Assembly (NCBI GenBank): GCA_018715645.1
Contig: DVLE01000001.1
Location: forward strand, 124,001 to 188,000
Length of the DNA stretch: 64,000 nt
Direction of reading: 5' to 3'
From: Candidatus Merdisoma merdipullorum
GTDB lineage: Bacteria > Bacillota > Clostridia > Lachnospirales > Lachnospiraceae
Shown here: piece by piece, positions 1-8,721 of the stretch
How positions within the stretch are numbered: the first letter of the stretch is position 1
Layout: each line of letters opens with the position of its first letter
Translations under genes and position numbers: made by a program
The notes under the pieces: model-generated
The model's database searches: none
Told to the model about the DNA's origin: nothing
What the model saw: the letters and a program-made list of their open reading frames with translations, nothing else

Positions 1-67
1 TATACCAGTTATAATTTAATTAGAACTGCATCGTCATTTTATTATACAAAAGAGGAGATTCTATAGA

Positions 68-406
68 ATGAAACAAAAGCTTCCGTACTTTCTTCACTCT
101 GTCGGTGTCTTCCAGCATTATCTGGGATACGCCTATTTTATCCGTGCCGTTGAGCTGGTTGTGCAGGAACCTGACCTTCTTCAAAATCTTCAAAAAGGAC
201 TTTACACAAGAATAGCTGCTGAATTTGACACCAAAGCAGAAAATGTTGAAAGAAATATCAGAACCATACGAAACATTATGATGAAAAACGGCGGGGAGGA
301 ACTGCTCGTCCAAATGAGCGGCTGCCGTTCCTGGAGCCACCAAATGCCGTATCCGCGAGAAATCATTGCCATTTTCGGCGGGTACTTCCGCAATCATAAG
401 GATTAA
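68..406 (+). CDS. Stand-alone Spo0A C-terminal-like DNA-binding protein
   Basis: This 112-residue protein consists almost wholly of a helix-turn-helix region resembling the C-terminal effector domain of the sporulation regulator Spo0A. Residues about 8-70 follow the family pattern: a GV..HYLGY.Y start, a regularly spaced hydrophobic helix, then LYTRIAAEF and a VERNIRTIR recognition helix. No receiver domain precedes it, so phosphorylation control is absent. The start is supported by AGAGGAG about 10 bases upstream. It converges with the integrase gene, and a short G/C-rich hairpin lies between them. It could be a transcription factor of a degraded mobile element. The domain call is fairly secure; targets are unknown. 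Confidence 0.7.
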   Translation: MKQKLPYFLHSVGVFQHYLGYAYFIRAVELVVQEPDLLQNLQKGLYTRIAAEFDTKAENVERNIRTIRNIMMKNGGEELLVQMSGCRSWSHQMPYPREIIAIFGGYFRNHKD

Positions 407-449
407 TGTCAGGGGGCCGCCGAGAAGCCGGTCCCCTGCTTAAAACTCT

Positions 450-1433
450 CTACATATACTGGCTAATCAGCTCTATTTGTCTGCGTTTGTCCTCAAGGGA
501 AGGATGCACATAATAGTTCAGCGTCATCTGGACGCTGGAATGTCCCAGAATTTCACTCAAAGATTTAATGTCCACTCCTGCTATAACACAGCGCGTGGCA
601 AAAGTATGACGCAGCGCATGAAAATTTATATCGGGAAGTTGGTTGAGCTTGAGATAGCTTTTGAAGCAGTTCTGATAGGTTCTGGGCTCGACAAAGCGAC
701 AGGTACCCGTAAGAAAATATAAATTTAAATCAGATTTTGGAGGATAAAGCCTTAAAATATTCAGCAGGAAACCGGGAAGAGGTATCTCGCGGCTGGAAGC
801 CCGGCTTTTGGGCGGGCTGCAGATGATCCGTGTCTTTTTCCCGCTGTCGTCTTCTACGTTTTGAATTCTTTGCAGGGTGGAAGCAATTCGTATAAAACCA
901 CCCTCCAGGTGGATATTTTCCCATTTCAAAGCGCAGATTTCTCCAAGCCGCATCCCTGTGTACAAACAAAGCAGAATCCCCAGACAGCAGGGATTCGCGG
1001 TATTTGACAAAAGAAACGTCTCCAGCTTTACCCTGGAAGGCACGTCCATTACCGTTACATGAGAACCTCTTTTCCACAAATTTGAAGTACGCGGAAGATA
1101 ACCGGAGATCTGATAATTTTCCTCCGCAAAGCGGATAATTGCCTTGACTATCACATAAATATCATATACCGTTTTAGGCGCAAGACCTCCCTTTTTGTCG
1201 ATTCTCCCCTCGCTCAGCAGCATCTGCAGATAAAGATTCAGCCTCCCGGTATCCAGTTCCCCAATACATTCGTGTTCCAGATGAGGCAAAATATGAATCC
1301 GCAGAGTATGTATATATCTGGCATATGTGGAAGGCTTTACAAACAGGCGCCTCTCCTCCAGCCACTTCTCTGCCGCATACCTCAGCGTGATCAGGTTTCC
1401 ATTTTCATCTGTGGTTTTGATTTTTTGATACAT
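450..1433 (-). CDS. Tyrosine recombinase / phage-type integrase
   Basis: This is a site-specific recombinase of the lambda-integrase family, 327 residues. The N-terminal part (about 15-110) is a SAM-like core-binding domain. The catalytic domain shows the expected set: Arg162 in YTGMRLGE, Lys209, His272 and Arg275 in HALRHTFAT, His298 in LGHSS and nucleophile Tyr307. An AGGAGAAGG ribosome site precedes the ATG. No excisionase, phage structural genes or tRNA attachment site is visible nearby, so it looks like an orphan or a left-over from an integrated element. A phage terminase remnant lies near the other end of the window but is too far away to link. Confidence 0.9.
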   Translation of the reverse strand: MYQKIKTTDENGNLITLRYAAEKWLEERRLFVKPSTYARYIHTLRIHILPHLEHECIGELDTGRLNLYLQMLLSEGRIDKKGGLAPKTVYDIYVIVKAIIRFAEENYQISGYLPRTSNLWKRGSHVTVMDVPSRVKLETFLLSNTANPCCLGILLCLYTGMRLGEICALKWENIHLEGGFIRIASTLQRIQNVEDDSGKKTRIICSPPKSRASSREIPLPGFLLNILRLYPPKSDLNLYFLTGTCRFVEPRTYQNCFKSYLKLNQLPDINFHALRHTFATRCVIAGVDIKSLSEILGHSSVQMTLNYYVHPSLEDKRRQIELISQYM

Positions 1434-1541
1434 TTTTCCTTCTCCTTCCGTAAAAACATTGCAATCCCCATTATATCCTGCCCTGCGTGGCGATTGCCTG
1501 TTAATCCAGAAAATAAAGAAAAATATATCCTGTCTTTCATT

Positions 1542-1575
1542 AAAAAGGACAGCGCCTCAAGGCGCCATCCTTTTC
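1542..1575 (-). terminator. Rho-independent terminator of larC
   Basis: Directly after the larC stop, the minus strand forms AAAGGATGGCGCC / loop TTGA / GGCGCTGTCCTTT and then runs into TTTTTAAT. This is a typical stem, tetraloop and U-tract. Confidence 0.8.
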
Positions 1576-1576
1576 T

Positions 1577-2857
1577 TTACTCCCGTGACTTGCCGTCTTC
1601 AGCCAACCGGGCTTCCCTTACGGTCCGATAGATCTCCTGGTAGGATTTTCCTGTTTTACGGGCCAGTTCCTTCACACTCTCATACTCCGGATAGAAAACC
1701 TCTGTGCCATCCGGAAGCACGCATATCTTCACGCGTGCCTTTCCCCAGGGCGTCTCTGCCTCCGCAAACCGCCGCTTCAGAATATCCCGCTTTACCCGGC
1801 AACGGCGTACGCCAATCGTCGTCGTCTCCCGAAACAGGATCTCGTCCATTTCCCGAATCTGTTCCTCGTCGCAAAGTACGGAAAGCTTATAGGCCGGACG
1901 GTTTTTCTTCATATAAATGGGCGTAAAAAATACATCCCTTGCGCCCGCTTCCAGCAGACAGTCCATAGCATAGCCCATGGCTTCCCCCGTGCAGTCGTCA
2001 ATATTGCTCTCCAGCAACCAGAGATCATCGGCAGGCTCCTCCTCTATCAGCATGGCGCGCAGAATATTTGCCTTTGGAAATTCTCTTTTCCCGGCTCCCA
2101 GTCCTACCCGTTTTACGGTAAACCGCTCCGGCTGACGTCCCTCAGAGAGAGCCGCGATGGCCGCTCCGGTAGGCGTTACCATCTCACCCTGCTGCTCTGT
2201 CTGCCGCAGAGTCAGGCCATGGGCCGCCGCTATCTCCAGCACTGCCGGGACAGGCACCGGCAAAATACCGTGCTGGCAATGTACATGGCCGCTTCCCTCC
2301 CAGAGATCTGAGACAAGGATTTTCTCCACTCCAAGCTCCTCCAGGCAAGCCGCCGTCCCCACAATGTCCACGATAGAATCCACAGCCCCTACTTCATGAA
2401 AATGCACCTTTTCCGGAGGACAGCCATGGGCCTTTCCCTCCGCTTCCGCCACAGACTGAAACATTCTCATAGCCAGCTCAAGAACACGCGGCTTTAAGTC
2501 CGCCTCCTTTAAAATCTGTTCTATATCTTTCCAGGTGCGGTGCATATGCGCGTGCTCATGTTCTCCATGAGCTTCCTCCACATGGTTATGGCCTTCATGC
2601 ATATGCCCTTCATGCGTATGGCCTTCATGCACATGATCTTCATGTCTCATCTCTCCAAGAATCACATCAAAATCACAGACCTCCAACCCGTTCTTGCGGA
2701 CTTTCTCTATCCTGATCTCATAGCCTCCTACCGGAAGCTTTGCAAGCGTCCGCCGAAGATTTTCCTCTGTGGCGCCCAGATCAAGGAGAGCCGCCACCGT
2801 CATATCCCCGCTGATCCCGGAACGGCACTCCAGATATAATGTATTTTTATCACCCAT
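1577..2857 (-). CDS. larC: Pyridinium-3,5-bisthiocarboxylate mononucleotide nickel insertion protein LarC
   Basis: LarC puts nickel into the pyridinium bis-thiocarboxylate mononucleotide, the last step in making the nickel-pincer cofactor of LarA-family racemases. The 426-residue protein opens with LYLECRSGISGDM, characteristic of LarC, and is one uninterrupted frame; in Lactiplantibacillus the gene is split into larC1/larC2 by a programmed frameshift. Residues 72-106 hold 14 histidines in repeated EGH(M/T/N)H units, a probable nickel-binding stretch. I chose the internal ATG preceded by GAGAGGAG rather than a start 10 codons upstream. It is divergent from the chromate-type transporter genes. 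LarB is encoded 1.3 kb away, and LarE is not in the window. Confidence 0.93.
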   Translation of the reverse strand: MGDKNTLYLECRSGISGDMTVAALLDLGATEENLRRTLAKLPVGGYEIRIEKVRKNGLEVCDFDVILGEMRHEDHVHEGHTHEGHMHEGHNHVEEAHGEHEHAHMHRTWKDIEQILKEADLKPRVLELAMRMFQSVAEAEGKAHGCPPEKVHFHEVGAVDSIVDIVGTAACLEELGVEKILVSDLWEGSGHVHCQHGILPVPVPAVLEIAAAHGLTLRQTEQQGEMVTPTGAAIAALSEGRQPERFTVKRVGLGAGKREFPKANILRAMLIEEEPADDLWLLESNIDDCTGEAMGYAMDCLLEAGARDVFFTPIYMKKNRPAYKLSVLCDEEQIREMDEILFRETTTIGVRRCRVKRDILKRRFAEAETPWGKARVKICVLPDGTEVFYPEYESVKELARKTGKSYQEIYRTVREARLAEDGKSRE

Positions 2858-3050
2858 ATATTCTCCTCTCAAATCATGTGTTTTCAACTTGTATTTGCAG
2901 GCGGCTCTATCAATATTTTGCCTGTGCCTGGCACGAATATAGAAAAACCGTATTCTTTTAATAGAATAATACTATTTTACATACGGATCAAGACTGGATA
3001 TACTGAAACCAGAACAGACACAAGGAAAGAAAAAAGGAGAACGACAGAAA

Positions 3051-3629
3051 ATGAAAGTCAAAAGAGAAGTTCTTGCAAAGCTGTTCCTCTCTACGCTTTA
3101 CTTAAGCGCCTTTACCTTTGGCGGAGGTTACGTCATTGTAACGCTTCTGAAGAAAAAATTTGTGGATGAGTACCACTGGATTGAAGAAAATGAAATGCTG
3201 GATCTGACCGCTATCGCCCAGTCGGCTCCCGGAGCCATCGCCGTCAACGGAGCCATTGTGGTGGGCTACAAGCTGGCCGGCCTTGTCGGAGCCGTCACGG
3301 CTATCATTGCCACGATTATACCGCCCTTCGTCATCATATCTCTGATTTCTGTCTTTTATGCCGCTTTTCGCAGCAATTTGCTTATCGGCAAAATGCTGGA
3401 GGGAATGCAGGCCGGAGTCGGGGCGGTCATTGCCTCCGTCGTATACGAAATGGCATGCGGCGTCTTTCAGAGCAAAAGCGCCGCCTCCGTAACCATTCTC
3501 ATCGCTGCTTTTACAGCCGCCTGTATCTTTCAGATCAACGTCGTCTACATCGTGCTCGCCTGCGGCCTGATAGGCGTTTTGAGAACCTGGCTGCATGGCA
3601 AATCCGGAAAAGGAGGGCAGGATACATGA
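3051..3629 (+). CDS. ChrA-family (chromate transporter) protein, first half
   Basis: This short-form CHR-family membrane protein (192 residues) contains one ChrA half-domain with about five or six membrane segments. The signature FGGGYVIVTLLKKKF near residue 22 and the QSAPGAIAVN motif near residue 59 mark the family. In the short-chain subfamily two adjacent genes make the two halves of the transporter, and the next gene supplies the partner. An AAAGGAG site precedes the ATG. Members export chromate or act as anion transporters, but the true substrate is often unknown. The location between larC and larB is unexpected. It shares an ATGA overlap with the next gene, which indicates translational coupling. 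Confidence 0.88.
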   Translation: MKVKREVLAKLFLSTLYLSAFTFGGGYVIVTLLKKKFVDEYHWIEENEMLDLTAIAQSAPGAIAVNGAIVVGYKLAGLVGAVTAIIATIIPPFVIISLISVFYAAFRSNLLIGKMLEGMQAGVGAVIASVVYEMACGVFQSKSAASVTILIAAFTAACIFQINVVYIVLACGLIGVLRTWLHGKSGKGGQDT

Positions 3630-4186
3630 GCTGTCTTGAACTTTTCTTGAGCTTTCTGCAAATCGGACTGTTCAGCTTCGGCGGCGGCTACGCCGCTCTT
3701 CCCCTTATCCAGGGACAGATTGTAACGGTTCACGGCTGGCTTGGCATGAGTGAATTTACCGATCTGATCACAATCTCTCAAATGACGCCGGGGCCCATTG
3801 CCATCAACGCAGCTACTTTCGTGGGAATCAAGATAGCGGGAGTACCGGGAGCTCTGGCCGCCACCTTTGGCTGTATTCTCCCCTCCTGCGTCATTGTCAC
3901 TCTGATCGCAAGACTGTATCTCCGATACCAGAATCTGGACGCCCTGCAAAGCGTATTGAATTCTCTGCGTCCGGCTGTCGTCGCAATGATCGCCTCCGCA
4001 GGGATCTCCATTCTTGTCTCCGCCTTCTGGGGAGAGGGCGCCTCTGTCACGCTTGCGGATACCAACTGGACCCTGGTAGCGATCTTTGGTGTCTGCGTCC
4101 TGCTGCTGAGAAAATTCAAAATGAACCCCGTCTGGGTAATGCTCCTTGCAGGCCTTCTGAACGCCGTCCTCTCTTACCTGTCATGA
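3626..4186 (+). CDS. ChrA-family (chromate transporter) protein, second half
   Basis: This is the partner half-domain of the short-chain ChrA pair, 186 residues. It carries the same marks as its neighbour: FSFGGGYAALPLIQ near residue 16 and QMTPGPIAINAATF near residue 52, followed by hydrophobic segments. The ATG lies inside the stop of the preceding gene (ATGA) and follows an AGGAGGG site, so the two are made together, probably as a heterodimer. Its 3' end overlaps the convergent larB by 13 bases. The family is certain; chromate as the physiological substrate is not. Confidence 0.87.
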   Translation: MSCLELFLSFLQIGLFSFGGGYAALPLIQGQIVTVHGWLGMSEFTDLITISQMTPGPIAINAATFVGIKIAGVPGALAATFGCILPSCVIVTLIARLYLRYQNLDALQSVLNSLRPAVVAMIASAGISILVSAFWGEGASVTLADTNWTLVAIFGVCVLLLRKFKMNPVWVMLLAGLLNAVLSYLS

Positions 4187-4935
4187 CTTATCTGACCGCA
4201 GGCCAGACGGTTGATCTGCGTCGCCACATAGGCGGCGCCGTAGCCATTGTCAATATTGACCGTCGTGATCCCGTTGGCGCAGGAATTCAGCATCGTAAGA
4301 AGAGCCGACAGACCGCCGAAGCTGGCCCCGTAGCCCACGGAAGTGGGTACGGCGATCACAGGCACGTCCACAAGTCCGGCCACGACTCCGGCCAGGGCTC
4401 CTTCCATACCTGCCACCGCGATCACACAGCTCGCTCCATGGAAGGTCTCCAGATTTGACAGCAGCCTGTGGATCCCGGCCACTCCCACGTCAAAAAGTCT
4501 CGTAACCCTTGTGCCGAAAAACTCCGCGACCTGCGCGGCCTCCTCCGCTACAGGCACGTCAGCCGTCCCCCCCGTGCAGACCACGATCCGTCCGATATGC
4601 TCCTTTTCCCTCTTTTCCACCTTCAGAATCCGGGAAATTTCGTCCCATACAGCCTCCGGAACAGCCTCATGCACAGCCTCGTACTGCTCGCGGCTGGCTC
4701 TGGTCCCCAGCACATCGATCCCCTCCGCCGTGAGCGTCTGATAGATTCTCACCAGATGATCGGTTGCCTTTCCCTGACAGTACACCACTTCTTCAAAACC
4801 CTGCCGCACCTTCCTGTGATGATCGAGCTTGGCAAAGCCCAGATCTTCGTAGGGAAGATTTTTAAGCTGCTTTTCCGCCTGTTCTATGGTGATTTCGTTA
4901 TTTTTCACCTGTGTTAAAAGTTTTTCTACGTCCAT
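4174..4935 (-). CDS. larB: Pyridinium-3,5-biscarboxylic acid mononucleotide synthase LarB
   Basis: LarB carboxylates and hydrolyses nicotinic acid adenine dinucleotide to pyridinium-3,5-biscarboxylate mononucleotide, the first step of nickel-pincer cofactor synthesis. The C-terminal two thirds shows the AIR-carboxylase-like fold signature: IVVCTGGTADVPVAEEAA, then GVAGIHRLL and a glycine-rich VPTSVGYGASFGG segment. The start is the ATG after CAGGAGAGC. Longer in-frame extensions lack a ribosome site and would encode an unlikely Phe/Tyr/Lys-rich leader. The 253-residue length fits the family. It lies downstream of fucI but is separated from it by a strong terminator, so it probably has its own promoter. 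Confidence 0.93.
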   Translation of the reverse strand: MDVEKLLTQVKNNEITIEQAEKQLKNLPYEDLGFAKLDHHRKVRQGFEEVVYCQGKATDHLVRIYQTLTAEGIDVLGTRASREQYEAVHEAVPEAVWDEISRILKVEKREKEHIGRIVVCTGGTADVPVAEEAAQVAEFFGTRVTRLFDVGVAGIHRLLSNLETFHGASCVIAVAGMEGALAGVVAGLVDVPVIAVPTSVGYGASFGGLSALLTMLNSCANGITTVNIDNGYGAAYVATQINRLACGQISHDR

Positions 4936-5032
4936 AATGCTCTCCTGAATCGTCTGTCGTTTATAGAAAAAATAATAAAAAAAGAAACTTTTTGTGTCAA
5001 GCCTTTTGTAAGGGCAGAATCTTTCCGGATAC

Positions 5033-5090
5033 AAAAGAGGAACCGCTGCTCCCAGACGTCCTCGCGTCTGTTTCGCAGCGGCTCCTCTTT
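5033..5090 (-). terminator. Terminator downstream of fucI
   Basis: A long hairpin sits between the fucI stop and larB. AAAGAGGAGCCGCTGC pairs with GCAGCGGTTCCTCTTT across an approximately 25-base loop, and the minus strand ends in TTTTG. The near-symmetric stem could work on both strands. Confidence 0.7.
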
Positions 5091-5115
5091 GATATATCTC
5101 TATCTTAACACTCTC

Positions 5116-6921
5116 TTATCTCATTGTCCGGTACAGCGGTCCGTAGGTCGCGCATGCGCGGAAATCCTGTCCCTCTTTGTCCATTCCGAATGCGTTCCAT
5201 GCAGCCGGACGGAAGATCTTCTCCTCCGGTACGTTGTGCATGCAAACCGGAATTCTCAGCATGGAACACAGGGTAATCAGGTCTGCGCCGATGTGGCCGT
5301 AGCTGATTGCGCCGTGATTTGCGCCCCAGTTGTTCATTACATCATATGCGCTCTTGAAAGCGCCCTCGCCTGTGCAGCGCGGTGTGAACCATGTGCAGGG
5401 CCATGTGGGGTTCGTTCTCTCCATAAGAACGTCGGATACCTCATCCGGCAGCTTCACGGTCCAGCCCTCTGCGATCTGCATCACAGGTCCAAGTCCCTTT
5501 ACAAGATTCAGACGGATCATGGTAACCGGCATCTCTGCTCTCGTGGTGAAGTGAGAGGAGAATCCGCCTCCGCGGAAGTTGTCGAAGCCAGCCTCGCACC
5601 ATACGGTAGCGTCGGTCATCTTCTTGATGTCTTCATCCGTTACATCCCACCACTGCTTCATTACATGGTTGCCTTCTTCGTCTGTACACTCGCCGCAGGC
5701 ATCCAGGCAGGCAGCGCCGGAGTTCAGCAGATGGATGATACCGCCGTTCTCTTTTGCATATCCCTCAAGATCATAGCCTGTCACGCGCTTCGTAGCTTCC
5801 GGTGACCAGTAGGTACGAACGTCTGCGAAGATCTGGGCGCGGTTAGTCAGAAGCTTCATGAACAGCATTCCAAGGCCGTTCAGTACGTCGTTCTCAGTAG
5901 CCAGAATGATCGGCTCCTTCTTGCCTTCAAAGTCGAAGGAGGAGTTCAGAACAGCTTCCGGATAGTCGCAGTTCGGCCAATGGTCTGTCCACTGACGCTG
6001 TCCCTGGAATCCGCCTGCGATGGCATTGTGACCGAGCATTTCCTCGTCAAACTGCGGCGGCAGATTCTTGTTGCCCTTCATCAGATCCTTGATGATGCAG
6101 TACATCTTGATGGTGAACTCCCACTGCTTGTCCTTCTGCTCGCGATTGAACTTCACGAAATCCGGATTGTCATCGCGGCCTTCCTTGCAGTGCTCCTTCG
6201 TCCATGCCAGAGCTCTCTCATATTCCTCATGATCGTAGATACCTTCCTCCATGCGGCGAAGAATCTCTACCTCGTCGATAGACTCTACGCGCATTCCAAG
6301 GTACTCCTCCATAAACGCCTGATCGATAATCGATCCGCCGATTCCCATACACATGGAACCGATCTGGAGATAGGATTTTCCCTTCATTGTAGCGGCTGCG
6401 ATGGCAGCGCGGCCAAAGCGGAGCAGCTTCTCCTTTACATCCTCAGGAATGTTGGACACATCGTCACGATCCTGAACCTCATGTCCGTAGATTCCGAAGG
6501 CCGGAAGGCCCTTCTGTGCATGAGTAGCCAGAACGGATGCCAGATACACGGCGCCCGGACGCTCTGTTCCATTGAAGCCCCATACGCCCTTGATAGTCAG
6601 GGGATCCATGTCCATAGTCTCAGAGCCGTAGCACCAGCACGGTGTAACAGTCAGCGTGATCGCTACGCCTTCCTTCTGGAACTTCTCTGCGCATGCCGCT
6701 GATTCCGGCACGCGGCCAATCGTTGTATCTGCGACCACAACCTTTACCTGTGATCCGTCAGAATAACGAAGGTTTTCTTCAAATAATTTCTTTGCGGCCT
6801 GAGCCAGAGCCATCGTCTGATCCTCCAGACCAGATCTCAGCTTCATGGGGCCGGTTCTTCCGTCGATAACCGGACGGATGCCGATTGCGGGATAACTTCC
6901 GGTGAGTGTTTTGTTTGCCAC
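5116..6921 (-). CDS. fucI: L-fucose isomerase
   Basis: FucI interconverts L-fucose and L-fuculose (and D-arabinose/D-ribulose), the first step of fucose breakdown in the cytoplasm. The protein follows the E. coli enzyme closely through its length: [10 protein letters not shown] at the start, [29 protein letters not shown]. The metal-site motifs are present as [15 protein letters not shown] and NWGANHG. I place the start at the GTG preceded by AAGGAGGG, giving 601 residues; an upstream ATG lacks a ribosome site. An AraC regulator is divergently transcribed. Fuculokinase and fuculose-phosphate aldolase are not in the window, but a fucose mutarotase is, at 37.8 kb. Confidence 0.96.
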   Translation of the reverse strand: MANKTLTGSYPAIGIRPVIDGRTGPMKLRSGLEDQTMALAQAAKKLFEENLRYSDGSQVKVVVADTTIGRVPESAACAEKFQKEGVAITLTVTPCWCYGSETMDMDPLTIKGVWGFNGTERPGAVYLASVLATHAQKGLPAFGIYGHEVQDRDDVSNIPEDVKEKLLRFGRAAIAAATMKGKSYLQIGSMCMGIGGSIIDQAFMEEYLGMRVESIDEVEILRRMEEGIYDHEEYERALAWTKEHCKEGRDDNPDFVKFNREQKDKQWEFTIKMYCIIKDLMKGNKNLPPQFDEEMLGHNAIAGGFQGQRQWTDHWPNCDYPEAVLNSSFDFEGKKEPIILATENDVLNGLGMLFMKLLTNRAQIFADVRTYWSPEATKRVTGYDLEGYAKENGGIIHLLNSGAACLDACGECTDEEGNHVMKQWWDVTDEDIKKMTDATVWCEAGFDNFRGGGFSSHFTTRAEMPVTMIRLNLVKGLGPVMQIAEGWTVKLPDEVSDVLMERTNPTWPCTWFTPRCTGEGAFKSAYDVMNNWGANHGAISYGHIGADLITLCSMLRIPVCMHNVPEEKIFRPAAWNAFGMDKEGQDFRACATYGPLYRTMR

Positions 6922-6960
6922 TTTAAATACCCTCCTTTTCTTTCCGTTTCCGATGCCCTT

Positions 6961-6989
6961 ATTATATAACACCTCCGAGAAAATTGCAC
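6961..6989 (-). promoter_or_regulatory. Probable fucI promoter (-10 with weak -35)
   Basis: On the minus strand a perfect TATAAT lies about 35 bases before the GTG of fucI. The expected -35 position (GTGCAA at 17-base spacing) matches consensus poorly, which would fit activation by the divergent AraC-type regulator. No operator repeat is identified with confidence. Confidence 0.45.
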
Positions 6990-7124
6990 GTAATTTTCGA
7001 TTCTTATATGGACATTTTTTGTGCTAATTGATATACTTTTCCTATATCCAACATATTTTTTTATCATTTACGCCCAATTTTACCCTTAATTAACAGGGCA
7101 GACTATTGAGGAGATACAAATATT

Positions 7125-8060
7125 ATGAAAGCTTTTCATGAAATCCGTAATTATGATTCCGATTTTATGGTCTGGCATTCCCATTACGAAGATATTGGTT
7201 TTCTTGCACACTGGCACAAGGAGATCGAGCTTATCTATGTGCGTTCCGGAAGCTGCCGCTTAAGCATCACGGACCAGACCTTTACGGCTCACGCCGGAGA
7301 TCTGGCTGTCTGCGAGAGCGGCGTCATTCATTACAGCGACTCCCACGGCATGAGCAATTCCCTGGATTTCATTATATTTGATACGTCTATTTTAAGCCCG
7401 CTTTATCAGAATCCGGGCTTTACGTTTCCTCTGGTTACCAAGGAGGAACTGGAGCGATACGGTCTGACCGGAAGGCTGCTTTCTCTGATAGACACAGTAT
7501 CCGGGGAACTGGCCCGGAAAGAACCCTTTTACCAGGAGGTTGTCGCCTCCTCCCTGCAGACCTTTTGGGCTCTGCTGAAGCGCTTCCATCCCAGAACGGA
7601 TTCTGAAACGCTTCCGGACGACAGGCGTTCGCGGATGCTTTCCGATCTACAGGAGCTCGTCTCTTACATCGACATTCATTATGCCGACAATATTACCCTG
7701 GAATACGCGGCCGGCCGCATGAATTTCAGCACCAGCCATTTTTCCAAGACTTTTAAGAAGCTTATGGGCATCAATTTCGTGACCTACCTGAATGTGGTCC
7801 GCGTGGAACGGGCCGCCTATGAGCTTCGCCATACAGAAAAGAAAATTACGGACATTGCGCTTAACTGCGGTTTTAATAATATCCGGACCTTTAACCGCGT
7901 TTTCAAGGAGATCACTGGCTGCACACCCTCCGAATTTCTCCTGCTGCCCGATCCGGACACTTATAAGCGCACCTATTACAACCGCCGCTCCTCCGAAAAG
8001 GAATTTGTAAAGGATGATTCCTTGACGCTGGTAAAAAATTTTGAATCCGAAAACTCGTAA
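7125..8060 (+). CDS. AraC-family transcriptional regulator (cupin sensor)
   Basis: This 311-residue regulator has an N-terminal cupin-type sensing region (about 20-120, with HWHKEIELIYV) and a C-terminal AraC double helix-turn-helix (about 190-285). The HTH part shows NITLEYAAGRMNFSTSHFSKTFK and the second-helix signature ITDIALNCGFNNIRTFNRVFKE. Divergence from fucI suggests that it controls fucose isomerase, with a sugar or sugar derivative as ligand. A GAGGAG site precedes the ATG. The target is inferred from position only. Confidence 0.88.
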   Translation: MKAFHEIRNYDSDFMVWHSHYEDIGFLAHWHKEIELIYVRSGSCRLSITDQTFTAHAGDLAVCESGVIHYSDSHGMSNSLDFIIFDTSILSPLYQNPGFTFPLVTKEELERYGLTGRLLSLIDTVSGELARKEPFYQEVVASSLQTFWALLKRFHPRTDSETLPDDRRSRMLSDLQELVSYIDIHYADNITLEYAAGRMNFSTSHFSKTFKKLMGINFVTYLNVVRVERAAYELRHTEKKITDIALNCGFNNIRTFNRVFKEITGCTPSEFLLLPDPDTYKRTYYNRRSSEKEFVKDDSLTLVKNFESENS

Positions 8061-8119
8061 GGGATGCGTCTTTTTCCTCCCTTTCTGGATCAAAACATAT
8101 CATATAAGGAGGCTCCATT

Positions 8120-8596
8120 ATGTCAGAAAAACCTGTATTGTACCGGAAGCGCCTGATCCCCTCTGAATGTATCCGTCTGGACAGCGACGAAATTCTGCTG
8201 CGCAGCGACCGCCTGCTCGTTACCCGTTGGAAAACCATTCGTCCCAAAAAAACCTTAAGTCACGGAGCCTCCTGCTATCTTCTGAACGAAGGCTGGAAAA
8301 TAAGCCGTTTTCTCGATCACGAAGACCAGCTCATCTGCTGGTACTGCGATATTATCGACTATACTTACGATGCGGCGGAAGATTCCTATGTATTCACGGA
8401 TCTGCTGGCAGACGTTCTTCTTTATCCTTCCGGCGAAATCCGCGTCGTCGATCTGGACGAGGTGGCCGAGGCTCTGGAATCCGGTCTGCTTTCTGTCTCT
8501 CAGACCTGTTCCTGTATGCGGAAGCTGGACTCCCTGCTTCGGGAGATTTATGCGGGACGGCTGCTGCCTTCCCTGGAAAAATTCTGGCCGCAATAA
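8120..8596 (+). CDS. DUF402-family protein (nucleoside phosphatase-like)
   Basis: This 158-residue protein matches the DUF402 fold through the pattern CWYCDIIDYTYD, then YVFTDLLADVLLYPSGEIRV and DLDEVAEA. In characterised Firmicutes members the family hydrolyses nucleoside tri- or diphosphates using acidic residues that bind metal; FTDLLADV and VVDLDE supply such residues here. A TAAGGAGG site precedes the ATG. It lies 60 bases after the AraC gene on the same strand and may be co-transcribed, but no functional tie is evident. Confidence 0.72.
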   Translation: MSEKPVLYRKRLIPSECIRLDSDEILLRSDRLLVTRWKTIRPKKTLSHGASCYLLNEGWKISRFLDHEDQLICWYCDIIDYTYDAAEDSYVFTDLLADVLLYPSGEIRVVDLDEVAEALESGLLSVSQTCSCMRKLDSLLREIYAGRLLPSLEKFWPQ

Positions 8597-8614
8597 ACAA
8601 TATCATAAAAATAA

Positions 8615-8652
8615 GCAGCCGCCTGAACATCCTCACTCGCTCAGGCGGCCGC
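8615..8652. terminator. Hairpin between convergent genes
   Basis: GCAGCCGCCTGA pairs with TCAGGCGGCCGC across a 14-base loop, between the end of the DUF402 gene and the convergent PTS IIA gene. The stem is strong but there is only a weak T-rich tail, so it is a probable shared terminator. Confidence 0.55.
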
Positions 8653-8721
8653 CTATATCTATTCCTTCCCCAACAGGCAAAACATGCCTGTATCCGTCAG
8701 GGAAGCAACTGACTGAAACAT

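Noticed and set aside
406..449. G/C-rich hairpin between the Spo0A-like gene and the integrase as a terminator
   Set aside because: The stem AGGGGGCCG/CGGTCCCCT is plausible but neither strand has a T-tract after it, so it was not listed as a feature.
6922..6972. An ATG 17 codons upstream as start of fucI
   Set aside because: It has no ribosome site and overlaps the -10 region, while the GTG has a perfect AAGGAGGG at good spacing.
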